From: Curvibacter microcysteis
GTDB lineage: Bacteria > Pseudomonadota > Gammaproteobacteria > Burkholderiales > Burkholderiaceae_C
Direction: 5' to 3'
Assembly: GCF_028649455.1 (NCBI RefSeq)
Contig: NZ_JAQSIO010000009.1
Location: forward strand, 1-64,000
Length of the DNA: 64,000 nt
Shown here: one piece after another, positions 53,989 to 62,551 of the stretch
Layout of the letters: the number at the start of each line of letters is the position of its first letter
Position numbering within the stretch: position 1 is the stretch's first letter
Notes under the pieces: model-generated
What the model was told of the DNA's origin: nothing
Databases searched by the model: none
The model's input: the letters and a program-made list of their open reading frames with translations, nothing else
Made by a program: the position numbers and the translations under genes

Positions 53989-54243
53989 TCAGCGGTAGAA
54001 GGCTTCGACGCGGCCGCTGAGCTTGATCAGCAGCGGGCGGCCCTTGCGGTCCACGGTTTTGCCGGCCGGCACTTTGATCCAGCCTTCGCTGATGCAGTAT
54101 TCCTCGACGTCAAAGCGCTCTTTGCCGTTGAAGTGGATGCCGATGTCGTGCTCGAACACGGCGGCCACATGGTGGGGGCTGCGGGGGTCGATGGACAGGT
54201 GGTCGGGCAGGGCGGGCTTGGCGGGGGAGGCAGCGTCGGTCAT
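53989..54243 (-). CDS. DUF3297 family protein
   Basis: An 84-residue cytoplasmic protein of the DUF3297 family, function unknown. It contains LPDHLSIDPRSPHHVAAVFEHDIGIHFNGKERFDVEEYCISEGWI, the conserved core, and ends LSGRVEAFYR. It stands alone and converges with the ScfR gene. ATG 54243 is chosen because the open frame upstream lacks family sequence. Confidence 0.88.
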   Translation of the reverse strand: MTDAASPAKPALPDHLSIDPRSPHHVAAVFEHDIGIHFNGKERFDVEEYCISEGWIKVPAGKTVDRKGRPLLIKLSGRVEAFYR

Positions 54244-54337
54244 GGGGCAGAGGAATGAAAAACAGGAAAGTCGCTGATTCTCGCGGATTTGGCGCTGCGC
54301 TCGGCCCAGGCCAGGCTCGACTGCAGCGCCAGCGGGC

Positions 54338-55744
54338 TCAGTAGGTGAGTTCCAGCACCACCAGGTGCTGCTCGGTGGCGGGCCAGTTCTGCCCCACCAC
54401 GACTTCGCCATTGAACTCGGCCTTGACCGAGCGCAGCGCTGCCGGGGCCAGCACCAGGCGGCTGCTGGAGAAGCCCGCCGTGCCGGTGGCCGGCACCCCG
54501 GGCAGGGTGCTGGAGCCGTCCAGGCTCAGGCTGTCGCGGCTGGGGTCGAAGTAGCCGCGCGGCCGGGTGTAGATCAGCACGCTGCCCGCATTGGCCTCGG
54601 TGGGGGCCAGGCGCTCGGCGCGCAGGTGCACCCAGTCGCTGCTGCGCGCGAAGGCGCTGCGGTAGATGTGGGTGGTGGCATAGCCGGGGGCGCTGAGCAC
54701 GAACTCATAGGGCTGGCCAGCCTCGGCGGTGAAAGGCCCCCACAGGCCATCGCTGGTCACGGTTTTTTGGTGCACGGCGGCACCTTGGCGGCGGCCTGTT
54801 GCGGGGTCGACGGCATAGACCTCGACGCGGGCGCCTGGCAGGGGCAGGTTGTTGCTGAAGTTGCCGGTTTTGGCGTCCAGCGGGTTCACCCCCAAGCCGG
54901 TGACCTTGCCTTGCAGCACGGGCTTGGCCTGCACCAGGATGCCGTGCTGGCGCGGTGCCTCGCCGGTCAAAAAGCGCCACATGGCCTCGAAGGCCGGGCG
55001 CGAGTACGAGGTCTCGCGGTGGTCGATGCGCGGGATCACCACATTGCTGGCGCCGCGCAGCTCGGGGCCGGCCGCAGTGACGCCCGTGGGCTGGCCGGGC
55101 ATGCCGATCCACTGGCCGTCGGGCACCGCGTACTTGTCGTTCTGGTCCGAGCGGATGGTGAGCCAGCGCACCGGGCCGGTGACCTCGTCGCCAGCGGCGT
55201 TCTTGGGCGCGTTCAGGCCGCGCAAAAAGGCACCCGTGCCGGAGAACTCATTGCCCTCGCGCAGGCCGGGCACGGCCCAGACGCCGTGGTTGGGCGTGCC
55301 GCCCAGGATGGCGTGGCTCACCTTGGCAGCGCCGCCACCGTTCTGGATGTAGTTGCGGATGGCGTTACCGCCGCGCGAGTTGCCAATCAGCACGACCTGG
55401 GGGGCGCCGGTGGCTGCCAACACCCGCTCGACCTCTGCTTTCAGGTAGGCCATGTGCTCGGCGGCCGAGGTGCGCCCGGCCTGGGCCACGGCGTCCACAT
55501 CGCGCGACAGGGGGTAGGGCACGTCGATCGCGAACAGGCGGTCGGCAGGCCAGCCCTCGGACTCGAAGCGCCAGGCCGTGGTCTGCCACAGCGCGGCGGT
55601 GTCGCCATTGCCGTGCACAAACACGATCGGCGGCCGCTGGCTCAGCGAGGGCTGGCCGCTGCCGACAGAGGCGCAGCCCGTGGCCAGGGCCGTGGCGCCC
55701 AGGGCCAGGCCCAGAAAGTGGCGGCGTGTGCTGATGGGGTGCAT
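54338..55744 (-). CDS. Exported alpha/beta-hydrolase lipoprotein (lipase/esterase-like)
   Basis: A 468-residue exported hydrolase. The N terminus STRRHFLGLALGATALATGC combines a twin-arginine-like RRxFL motif with a lipobox ending at Cys24, so a Tat-exported lipoprotein is likely. The alpha/beta-hydrolase domain shows the oxyanion HGNGD (44-48) and nucleophile GNSRGG near 120. The C-terminal 200 residues contain immunoglobulin-like repeats of a carboxypeptidase-regulatory type (VTGLGVNPLDAKTGNFSNNLPLPGARVEVYAVD). The substrate may be a lipid ester or polyester, not determined. Confidence 0.85.
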   Translation of the reverse strand: MHPISTRRHFLGLALGATALATGCASVGSGQPSLSQRPPIVFVHGNGDTAALWQTTAWRFESEGWPADRLFAIDVPYPLSRDVDAVAQAGRTSAAEHMAYLKAEVERVLAATGAPQVVLIGNSRGGNAIRNYIQNGGGAAKVSHAILGGTPNHGVWAVPGLREGNEFSGTGAFLRGLNAPKNAAGDEVTGPVRWLTIRSDQNDKYAVPDGQWIGMPGQPTGVTAAGPELRGASNVVIPRIDHRETSYSRPAFEAMWRFLTGEAPRQHGILVQAKPVLQGKVTGLGVNPLDAKTGNFSNNLPLPGARVEVYAVDPATGRRQGAAVHQKTVTSDGLWGPFTAEAGQPYEFVLSAPGYATTHIYRSAFARSSDWVHLRAERLAPTEANAGSVLIYTRPRGYFDPSRDSLSLDGSSTLPGVPATGTAGFSSSRLVLAPAALRSVKAEFNGEVVVGQNWPATEQHLVVLELTY

Positions 55745-55751
55745 GAAAAAA

Positions 55752-55791
55752 CTCCAAAAATGAGAATGGCCCGCACCGGGGGGCGGGCCAT
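55752..55791 (-). terminator. Terminator of the acyl-CoA dehydrogenase operon
   Basis: ATGGCCCGC and GCGGGCCAT form a 9-bp stem with an eight-base loop (55766-55791). Read on the minus strand it is followed by TCTCATTTTTGG. It separates the dehydrogenase operon from the hydrolase gene. Confidence 0.65.
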
Positions 55792-55865
55792 GGGGGCAGG
55801 TGAGAGTGTGGGGCCCTTGTTTGACGCCAGGGTGTCAGGCGTCCAGGAACCACCTCAGTCGGGCA

Positions 55866-56981
55866 TCAGGCGAACACGCCAGCGGTGTCGTGCATGCGCT
55901 GCGACACCTCACCCAGTTGGTGCAGGCTGTCACCAAAGCTGATTTCCAGCTGGGTCAGCTTCTTGAAGTAATGGCTGACGATGTACTCGTCGGTCACCCC
56001 GATGCCGCCGTGCAGTTGCACCGCTTGCTGGCCCACAAAGCGCATGGACTGGCCCAGTTGGTACTTGGCGCGGGCCATGGCCAGGCGGCGCTCGTCGGCT
56101 GGTGCGTTCAGGCGCAGCGCGGCGTAGTAGCTCATGGAGCGGGCCAGCTCGAGCTGCATCTTCATGTCGGCGACACGGTGGCGCAGGGCTTGGAAGCTGG
56201 AGATCACCACGTTGAACTGCTTGCGCGTGTTCATGTAGTCCACGGTCACGGCCAGGGTCTTGTCCATCACGCCCACGGCTTCGGCGCAAGCCGAAGCGAT
56301 GCCGATGTCCACCGCGTGTTCCAGGGCGGCTTGACCTTGGCGGCTGACCAGGGTGGCCGGGCTGTTGGCAAAGCTCAGCTCGGCGGCACGGCCACCGTCT
56401 TGCGTGGCATAGCCTTGGGTGCTGACGCCGGCGGCGCTGCGCTCCACCAGGAACAGGGCGGTCTGGCCGTCCAGTTGAGCCGGCACCAGGTAGGCGTCGG
56501 CTTGGTCCCCGGCGGCGACCACACTCTTCTTGCCAGTCACAGTGAAGGCGGTGCCCGCCGCCGTGGCCGTGGCCTGGGTGGCATCGAGCCGGTAGCGGGC
56601 TTGGCGCTCTTGGTAGGCCAACACCACCAGGGCTTCGCCCGAAGCAATGCGCGGCAACCAGCCGGCCTTGAGGTCGGCACCGGCGTAGTGGGCCAGCACG
56701 GCGCCGGCGATCAGGCTTTGGCTGAAGGGCTCGAGCACGATGCCGCGGCCCAGTTCTTCCAGCACCACCATGCCTTCGACCGGGCCCATGCCCAGGCCGC
56801 CGTCGGCCTCGGGGATGTAGAGGCCGGTCAGGCCCAGTTCGGCGATTTCGCCATAGGCTTCGCGGGAGAAACCGCCGGCGTTGACGATGCCTCGGCGGCG
56901 CTCGAAGTCATAGCCTTTGTCGACCCATTTGCGCACGGCGTCTCGCAGTTGTTCTTGGTCGTCGGTGAAGTCGAAATCCAT
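55866..56981 (-). CDS. Acyl-CoA dehydrogenase, pimeloyl-CoA dehydrogenase small-subunit type
   Basis: A 371-residue flavoprotein that oxidises acyl-CoA at C2-C3. MDFDFTDDQEQLRDAVRKWV and the C-terminal ALRHRVADMKMQLELARSM, with LHGGIGVTDEYIVSHYFKKL, identify the family. The FAD loop region TGKKSVVAAGDQAD is degenerate compared with the partner. Small subunits of this type pair with a larger dehydrogenase encoded upstream. It begins 12 bases after that gene. The acyl chain specificity is unknown (pimeloyl-like dicarboxylyl or aromatic-derived). Confidence 0.87.
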   Translation of the reverse strand: MDFDFTDDQEQLRDAVRKWVDKGYDFERRRGIVNAGGFSREAYGEIAELGLTGLYIPEADGGLGMGPVEGMVVLEELGRGIVLEPFSQSLIAGAVLAHYAGADLKAGWLPRIASGEALVVLAYQERQARYRLDATQATATAAGTAFTVTGKKSVVAAGDQADAYLVPAQLDGQTALFLVERSAAGVSTQGYATQDGGRAAELSFANSPATLVSRQGQAALEHAVDIGIASACAEAVGVMDKTLAVTVDYMNTRKQFNVVISSFQALRHRVADMKMQLELARSMSYYAALRLNAPADERRLAMARAKYQLGQSMRFVGQQAVQLHGGIGVTDEYIVSHYFKKLTQLEISFGDSLHQLGEVSQRMHDTAGVFA

Positions 56982-56993
56982 GTGTGTCTCCTC

Positions 56994-58172
56994 TCAGCCC
57001 AGCACCGTCTGAGCGACGATGTTGCGTTGCACTTCGTTGGAACCGCCGTAGATGGTGGTCTTGCGCATGTTGAAGTAGGTCGATGCCAGCGGGGCGCAGT
57101 GGGCCGCGCCGACATGGTCGCCTTGCCAGCCGGCGTCCATGGCTTCGTGGATGTAGGGCAGGCTGTAGGGGCCGGCAGCCAGCATCATGAGTTCGCTGTA
57201 GCGCTGTTGCAGCTCGCTGCCGCGGATCTTGAGCAGGCCAGCAATGTCCAGCGAGTTCTTGCCCGACTTCTCGGCCGAGAGCACGCGCAGCACCAGCATT
57301 TCGAGGGCCACGACTTCGACGTCGAGCTTGGCGATCTCGTCGCGGAAGCGCACATCGTCGTACACGCCTTCGGCCTTGGCGATGCGTTTGAGGCGCTCCA
57401 GCTCGCGCTTGGCGCGGTTCACGTCAGCGATGTTGGTGCGCTCATGGCTGAGCAGGTGCTTGGCGTAGGTCCAGCCTTTGTTTTCTTCACCGATGAGGTT
57501 TTCGGCCGGCACTTCGACGTTGTCGAACCAGACTTCATTGACCTCGTGGTCGCCGTCGAGCAGCTTGATCGGGCGCACGGTGACGCCGGGCGACTTCATG
57601 TCGATCAGCAAGAAGCTGATGCCGGTTTGGGGCTTGCCTTCGTTGCTGGTGCGCACCAGGCAGAAGATCCATTCGCCGTATTGGCCCAGGGTGGTCCAGG
57701 TCTTTTGGCCGTTGACAATGTATTTGTCGCCTTGGCGCTCGGCGCGGGTTTTGACCGAGGCCAGGTCCGAGCCCGAGCCCGGTTCGCTGTAGCCCTGGCT
57801 CCACCACACCTCGCCGCTGGCGATGCCGGGCAGGAAGCGCTGTTGCTGTTCGGCATTGCCAAAGGCCATGATCACCGGGGCCACCATCACTGGGCCAAAT
57901 GGCACGACGCGGGGCGCGCCAGCCAGGGCGCATTCTTCTTCGAACAGGTGCTTTTGCACCGCATTCCAGCCGGGGCCGCCGAATTCCTTGGGCCAGGCGT
58001 GGCCCAGCCAGCCCTTTTTGCCGAGGATCTTGGCCCAGCGCTGCATGTCCTCACGCGTCAGTCGCAGGGCGTTGTGGACTTTGTGGGCCAGGTCGGCCGG
58101 AAGGTTCTCTTTGACCCAGGCACGAATTTCTTCGCGGAACTTCTGTTCTTCAGGGGTGAATGCCAAATCCAT
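56994..58172 (-). CDS. Acyl-CoA dehydrogenase, pimeloyl-CoA dehydrogenase large-subunit type
   Basis: A 392-residue acyl-CoA dehydrogenase. It begins MDLAFTPEEQKFREEIRAWV, has the FAD/substrate segments GYSEPGSGSDLASVKTRAERQGD and GQKTWTTLGQYGEW, and ends IYGGSNEVQRNIVAQTVLG. Upstream of ATG 58172, CGGAGAC is a fair ribosome site; a longer frame to 58220 lacks domain content. It leads a two-gene operon. A possible TetR-type operator lies about 70 bp before it. Confidence 0.9.
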   Translation of the reverse strand: MDLAFTPEEQKFREEIRAWVKENLPADLAHKVHNALRLTREDMQRWAKILGKKGWLGHAWPKEFGGPGWNAVQKHLFEEECALAGAPRVVPFGPVMVAPVIMAFGNAEQQQRFLPGIASGEVWWSQGYSEPGSGSDLASVKTRAERQGDKYIVNGQKTWTTLGQYGEWIFCLVRTSNEGKPQTGISFLLIDMKSPGVTVRPIKLLDGDHEVNEVWFDNVEVPAENLIGEENKGWTYAKHLLSHERTNIADVNRAKRELERLKRIAKAEGVYDDVRFRDEIAKLDVEVVALEMLVLRVLSAEKSGKNSLDIAGLLKIRGSELQQRYSELMMLAAGPYSLPYIHEAMDAGWQGDHVGAAHCAPLASTYFNMRKTTIYGGSNEVQRNIVAQTVLG

Positions 58173-58239
58173 GGGGGTTGTCTCCGAAAGAAGCGGTTTG
58201 ACGCTGGACCAGATCAACACTGGCCACTAACCCCATTTT

Positions 58240-58260
58240 TTAGCACGAGCGTTCGCCTAT
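58240..58260. promoter_or_regulatory. Possible TetR-type operator upstream of acyl-CoA dehydrogenases
   Basis: TTAGCACGAGCG followed by TTCGCCTAT is an imperfect inverted repeat sharing CGA/CG half-sites with operators of TetR-family acyl-CoA regulators. It overlaps the last codon of yceH and sits 68-88 bp before the dehydrogenase ATG. The match is by eye and weak. Confidence 0.3.
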
Positions 58261-58934
58261 TCCTGTCCGGGGCGCGACAAACCCAGTTGCTCGTACAGGT
58301 GATCCATCTGGGCGCGCACAGAGGCCAGTTCAGCCTCGAGTTGGTCGACGCGGCTTGACAGGGCGCTCGGGGCGGTCGACGAAGGGGGGGGGGCGGCGGT
58401 GGATGGCACGCTCAGCCAGGCTTCATCCACGGGGCCGCACAACAGCTGGGCCCAGCGCTGCTCTCGGGCGCCTGGGGCCCGCGGCAGCTTCTGCACCAGC
58501 GGGCCGCCTTTTTCGGCCGAGCGCTCTTGCAACTCGTCCAAAAAGGCCTCGACCGAAGAGATGTCGGCAAAGCGGTGCCAGCGCTCGCTGTTGATGCGCA
58601 GTTCGCCCGCCGTCTGGGGGCCCCGCAGCATCAGCAGGCCCAGCAAGACTGCCGACTGGTCGGGTACGCCGAGCACGCGGTTGAAATTGTGTTCGTAGCG
58701 CGCGGTGCGCCCGCCGCTGGACTCGACCACCAGGGAAAGGTGTTTGAGCTCGTCCAGCGCCTCTTGGGCCTCGGCGTCGCTGAGTTGCATCAGGGGCTCG
58801 CGGCTGGTTTTCTGGTTGGCGCCCGAGACCACCGCGTTCAGGCTCAGGGGGTAGCTGTCGGGCACGGTGCGGGCTTTTTCCATCAGCGTGCCAAGCACGC
58901 GGGCTTCGGTGGGGGAGAGGGGGCGCAGGGGCAT
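58257..58934 (-). CDS. YceH family protein (DUF480)
   Basis: A 225-residue protein with two winged-helix DUF480 domains. [52 protein letters not shown] is the family signature. The second half has [27 protein letters not shown] Pro/Ser-rich linker and a C-terminal coiled coil ([24 protein letters not shown]) follow. Function is unknown. It is divergent from the racemase-like gene by 85 bp, and ATG 58934 gives the usual start. Confidence 0.9.
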   Translation of the reverse strand: MPLRPLSPTEARVLGTLMEKARTVPDSYPLSLNAVVSGANQKTSREPLMQLSDAEAQEALDELKHLSLVVESSGGRTARYEHNFNRVLGVPDQSAVLLGLLMLRGPQTAGELRINSERWHRFADISSVEAFLDELQERSAEKGGPLVQKLPRAPGAREQRWAQLLCGPVDEAWLSVPSTAAPPPSSTAPSALSSRVDQLEAELASVRAQMDHLYEQLGLSRPGQE

Positions 58935-59019
58935 GGTGGGCAAGGCTTCACAAAGGACGGGTTCATTGTGCCTCGTGGCGGTGCATGGCTTTGGTACAAC
59001 TTGTGCTTCGGCTTGGGGC

Positions 59020-59799
59020 ATGGACACCCAGCCTCACCCGTCAAGCGCCCACCAGCCCCGGCTGCTGATCATCAACCCCAACACCTCGGCCTCGGTCACC
59101 GATTTGCTGTGCCGCCACGCCCAGCCAAGCTGCAAGGAGCAGGGGTGGCAGATCGAGGCCGTCACCGCGCGGCTGGGGGCCCCTTACATCAGCTGCGAAG
59201 CCAGCTACGCGATCGCCGCCCATGCCGCGTTGGACGCCTGGGCTGCGGCTTTGGCAGCGCAGCCGTCAGCCCCACAGGCGGTGCTGCTGGCCTGCTTTGG
59301 CGACCCGGGCCTGCTGGCCTTGCGCGAATCCAGCCCGGTGCCGGTGACCGGCCTGGCCGAAGCGGCCTTCATGGAGGCGGCTCGAGGCGGGCGCTTTGCC
59401 GTGGTCACTGGCGGGGCACGCTGGGCGCCGATGTTGCAGCGCCTGGCTCAGCAATTGGGTTTTGGCGAGGCCCTGGCCGGCATCCACACGGTGGCGCCCA
59501 GCGGGGCTGAACTGGCGGCTGACCCGGTGGCCGCGCGGGCCTTGTTGGCGCGGGCCTGCCAGCAAGCCGTGGACCAGGGCGGCGTGCAAAGCGTGGTCCT
59601 CGGCGGGGCCGGTTTGGCTGGCCTGGCCGCGCTGCTGCAAGACCAGGTCAGCGTGCCGGTGATCGACAGCGTGCAGGCGGGCTTGCGGGTGCTGCTGTCT
59701 GGCCAGGCGCCGGCGCCGGGTGGGCGAACCGAGCCCGGGTTTGCGCCGGCTTGGCAGGGGCTGTCTTGGGAGTTGCGTGCGCTCGGCGAGAGGGGCTGA
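59020..59799 (+). CDS. Asp/Glu/hydantoin racemase family protein lacking one catalytic Cys
   Basis: A 259-residue protein of the family that racemises hydantoins or amino acids with two cysteines. The N-terminal [16 protein letters not shown] and ACFGDPGL (Cys92) are conserved. At the second site the sequence is VLGGAGLAG, with Gly196 where LGCAGM normally places Cys. Racemisation by the two-base mechanism is therefore doubtful; it may be a decarboxylase, isomerase or binding protein, or simply inactive. The reading frame extends upstream, but ATG 59020 fits the family start. Confidence 0.83.
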   Translation: MDTQPHPSSAHQPRLLIINPNTSASVTDLLCRHAQPSCKEQGWQIEAVTARLGAPYISCEASYAIAAHAALDAWAAALAAQPSAPQAVLLACFGDPGLLALRESSPVPVTGLAEAAFMEAARGGRFAVVTGGARWAPMLQRLAQQLGFGEALAGIHTVAPSGAELAADPVAARALLARACQQAVDQGGVQSVVLGGAGLAGLAALLQDQVSVPVIDSVQAGLRVLLSGQAPAPGGRTEPGFAPAWQGLSWELRALGERG

Positions 59800-59809
59800 G
59801 TGGGCCTGA

Positions 59810-59815
59810 GATAAT
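59810..59815 (+). promoter_or_regulatory. Candidate -10 element for purN
   Basis: GATAAT followed by CGCGG lies 51 bases before the purN ATG, a spacing suitable for a short leader. No -35 hexamer is clear. Confidence 0.35.
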
Positions 59816-59866
59816 CGCGGGTTGTTCCTGAAGGACCCGGGCTGCTCCGGGTCTGGTCCTGACCCC

Positions 59867-60448
59867 ATGAAAAACATCGTGATCCTGATCTCCGGCGGCG
59901 GCTCCAACATGCGGGCCTTGGTCGAGGCCGCCCAGCGCGAGGGCTGGGACAAACGCTGGGGCGCCCGTGTCAGCGCCGTGATCAGCAACCGCGCCGACTC
60001 GGCAGGCCTGGCCTGGGCGCAGGCGCGTGGTCTGACCACCGCCGTGCTCAGCCACCGTGACTTTGCCTCGCGCGAGGCTTTTGATGAGGCCTTGGCGGCC
60101 TTGATCGACCCGCACCAACCCACCCTGGTCTTGCTGGCGGGTTTCATGCGCATCCTGACCCCCGGTTTTGTGGCGCGCTACGCGGGCCGGCTGGTCAATA
60201 TTCACCCCTCTTTGTTGCCAGCCTTCACCGGCCTGGACACCCACCGCCGCGCGATTGAGGCGGGCTGCGCGGTGGCAGGCGCCACGGTGCACCAAGTGAC
60301 GGCTGAGCTGGACCACGGCCACATCTTGGGTCAGGCGGTGGTGCCCATCTTGCCGGGCGACACGCCCGACGCCCTGGCCGCGCGCGTGCTGAGCCAGGAG
60401 CACCGGCTTTATCCGTCGGTGGTGGCCCGCTGGTTGGCTGGCGCTTGA
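59867..60448 (+). CDS. purN: Phosphoribosylglycinamide formyltransferase
   Basis: PurN transfers a formyl group from 10-formyl-tetrahydrofolate to GAR in purine synthesis. It has 193 residues. The phosphate loop is ISGGGSNMRAL at 8-18. The catalytic Asn-His-Asp set is in LVNIHPSLLPAF and the later VTAELDHGHILGQ. ATG 59867 begins MKNIVILISGGGS, the family norm. It is apparently monocistronic. Confidence 0.96.
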   Translation: MKNIVILISGGGSNMRALVEAAQREGWDKRWGARVSAVISNRADSAGLAWAQARGLTTAVLSHRDFASREAFDEALAALIDPHQPTLVLLAGFMRILTPGFVARYAGRLVNIHPSLLPAFTGLDTHRRAIEAGCAVAGATVHQVTAELDHGHILGQAVVPILPGDTPDALAARVLSQEHRLYPSVVARWLAGA

Positions 60449-60532
60449 TGGGGTGAGCGCTGGGCACTCAGGCCCAGCCGACCGGGGTGGCTGATCGGAC
60501 CTGGGCGCTCTGCGATCAGCGATGGGGGGCGT

Positions 60533-61579
60533 TCAGGCCATCGCGCTGAGGCTGTTCACCGGCACGTTCCAGTCCTGCGCATGGGCCTGGTAGGCGCGGC
60601 GGGCCTCCTGCACCAGCTTGAGCAGGTCTTGTGGGGCGGCGGCGCTGTCCGTGCTGGTGTCGCTGTTGCTGTTCGACGAGGAACTGCTGCTGGAGCTGCT
60701 GCTGTCGCTCGTGTTCAGGCTGTTGAGCTGTTCATTGAGCTGGGCGACAAAGCTGTCGGTTTCGCTGCTGCTGATGCTGCCGTCGCCATTGCTGTCGACG
60801 GTGTCGAACAGGGCTTGCAAGGGATCGGTGCTGTCGGTGTTGGCCGCCAGGCGCTCTTCCATGGACACCACGCCGTCTTGGTTGGTGTCCAGGGGGTCGT
60901 AGGTTTCGCTGGTGCTGCTGCTGGCGCCGCCACTGCGGCCCGGGCCGCCGGGACCGCCCGGCGGTGGGGCCGGCCTGTTGGCGCTGGCCGTGCTGTTGCT
61001 GGCACCGCTGTCAGCGCTGTTTTGAGGCCGACCGGCGTCGAATTCGCTGCTGCTCAGGCTGCCGTCGCTGTCGCTGTCGAGCTGCTGGAACAGCGCGGTT
61101 GCTTCCGTGCTGGTGGCTGTGCTGTCGCGGTTGCCAGACATGTGTTCGAGCAGGCCTTGCAGTTCCTCCTGGCTCACGGCGCCGCTGCCATCGCTGTCCA
61201 CCTTGCTGAACAAGTCATCGCCCGCCTGGCCGGTGGCGCTGCCGCTGCTGCTGCTGCGTGATTGGGCGAAGTCCATGGTGGAGGGGGGCGGCAGGATGGA
61301 CTGCAGGGTTTGGGCCAGCTCCTGGCTGCTCAGATTGCCGTCGCCATCGCTGTCGTTGCTGGCCAGCAGGTCGCTCGCGCTGCTGCTGGCGCTGACGCCG
61401 GTTTTCTTGGCCACGTCATCGAGCAGGCTTTGCAGCTCGGTGCTGTCCACGCTGTCGCTGCTGTCGCTGTCGAATCGGGACATCAGGCGTTCTGCCAAGC
61501 GCCCGGCCCCGCCTTGGCGCGGCGGTGGGGTGCTGGCGGTCCAGTGGCTGCTGGTGCTGACGCTGCTCAAACTGCTCAT
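60533..61579 (-). CDS. Six-EF-hand calcium-binding-type protein, Ser-rich
   Basis: A 348-residue acidic protein without a signal peptide or membrane segment. It carries six canonical 12-residue EF-hand loops, each starting with Asp and ending with Glu: 37-48, 76-87, 128-139, 168-179, 231-242 and 262-273. Linkers are Ser-, Pro- and Gly-rich, with a polyserine tract near 300. The six loops form three consecutive pairs, so cooperative Ca binding is likely. GGAAGGAAG lies before ATG 61579. It is divergent from a two-component system. Function and location are unknown; unconventional export cannot be excluded. Confidence 0.88.
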   Translation of the reverse strand: MSSLSSVSTSSHWTASTPPPRQGGAGRLAERLMSRFDSDSSDSVDSTELQSLLDDVAKKTGVSASSSASDLLASNDSDGDGNLSSQELAQTLQSILPPPSTMDFAQSRSSSSGSATGQAGDDLFSKVDSDGSGAVSQEELQGLLEHMSGNRDSTATSTEATALFQQLDSDSDGSLSSSEFDAGRPQNSADSGASNSTASANRPAPPPGGPGGPGRSGGASSSTSETYDPLDTNQDGVVSMEERLAANTDSTDPLQALFDTVDSNGDGSISSSETDSFVAQLNEQLNSLNTSDSSSSSSSSSSNSNSDTSTDSAAAPQDLLKLVQEARRAYQAHAQDWNVPVNSLSAMA

Positions 61580-61822
61580 GGTGCTTCCTTCCAATCAAAG
61601 TAGATGGGCTTCGGCACGGTTGGCATGGGGGGCTGGCGGCACCCGGCGTGGACCCGAATCCATTTTTGACAGGGCCGGTAAAGCCTGTTTGTCCGTTGCG
61701 TATCGAGCTTGGTACAAACCCCTCTTTAAAGGCTTGAAAAAGAACAGTAAAGAAGCACACTTTGGGCGTTGCGGGCGTGTACCGGTGCTTACACTTCGCC
61801 GTCTTTTGCCCTTGGATTGCCC

Positions 61823-62551
61823 ATGCAACATATTCTGGTGGTGGACGACGACGCAGACATCACCACGCTGCTGGTTCAGTACCTGGGCCGCTTTGGCTTC
61901 ACCGTGCACGCGGCCTCGGACGCCGACACCATGCGGGCCCAGCTCAGTGCTCACCCCGTGGACCTGGTGGTGCTGGACCTCATGCTGCCCGGCACCGATG
62001 GGCTGGCGCTGGCGCGTGAGCTGCGCACCCGTTCCCGCATGCCCATCATCATGCTGACCGCGAGAGGCAACCCCTATGACCGGGTGCTCGGCCTCGAAAT
62101 GGGCGCCGACGACTACATGAGCAAACCCTTCGAGCCGCGCGAATTGGTGGCCCGCATCCAAACCGTGCTGCGCCGCTTGACGCCGGGCGCCAGCACGCCG
62201 CCTGCCGTCGAGGCGGACGTGGTGCACTTTGATGGCTGGGCTTTGTACCGCATGGAGCGCCACCTGGTCACCCCTGCTGGCGTGGTGGTGCCGCTGTCGA
62301 ACGCTGAATTCAGGCTCCTGTGCACCTTCTTGGCCACCCCCCGTCGCATCTTCAGCCGTGACCAGTTGATGGAGCAGGCGCGCGGGCGGGCCATGGACGC
62401 GTTTGAGCGCAGCATCGACTTGCTGGTCTCGCGCTTGCGTCAAAAACTGTCTGACGACCCGCGTGAACCCAAGCTCATCAAGACCGTGCGAGGCGCGGGC
62501 TACCTGTTCAACGTGCGCTCGGTTCAAGGCCACGTCGGATGGCAGCGCTGA
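61823..62551 (+). CDS. OmpR family response regulator
   Basis: A 242-residue DNA-binding response regulator. The receiver has acidic residues Asp8-Asp10, phosphoacceptor Asp52 (VVLDLMLPG) and the Lys in DDYMSKPFEPREL. The C-terminal winged helix contains LSNAEFRLLCTFLATPRRIFSRDQLMEQARG and RSIDLLVSRLRQKL. ATG 61823 is chosen; an ATG 18 codons earlier is also possible. It overlaps the sensor kinase gene by 13 bases, marking them as a cognate pair. Confidence 0.93.
   Translation: MQHILVVDDDADITTLLVQYLGRFGFTVHAASDADTMRAQLSAHPVDLVVLDLMLPGTDGLALARELRTRSRMPIIMLTARGNPYDRVLGLEMGADDYMSKPFEPRELVARIQTVLRRLTPGASTPPAVEADVVHFDGWALYRMERHLVTPAGVVVPLSNAEFRLLCTFLATPRRIFSRDQLMEQARGRAMDAFERSIDLLVSRLRQKLSDDPREPKLIKTVRGAGYLFNVRSVQGHVGWQR

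Noticed and set aside
55800-58358. An 852-codon plus-strand frame opposite the acyl-CoA dehydrogenases
   Set aside because: Shadow of two clear flavoprotein genes; His/Val/Gly-rich sequence without a domain.
60660-60720. Trinucleotide repeat tract in the EF-hand gene as a phase-variable repeat
   Set aside because: It encodes polyserine with mixed codons rather than a homogeneous repeat, and multiples of three would not switch the frame.
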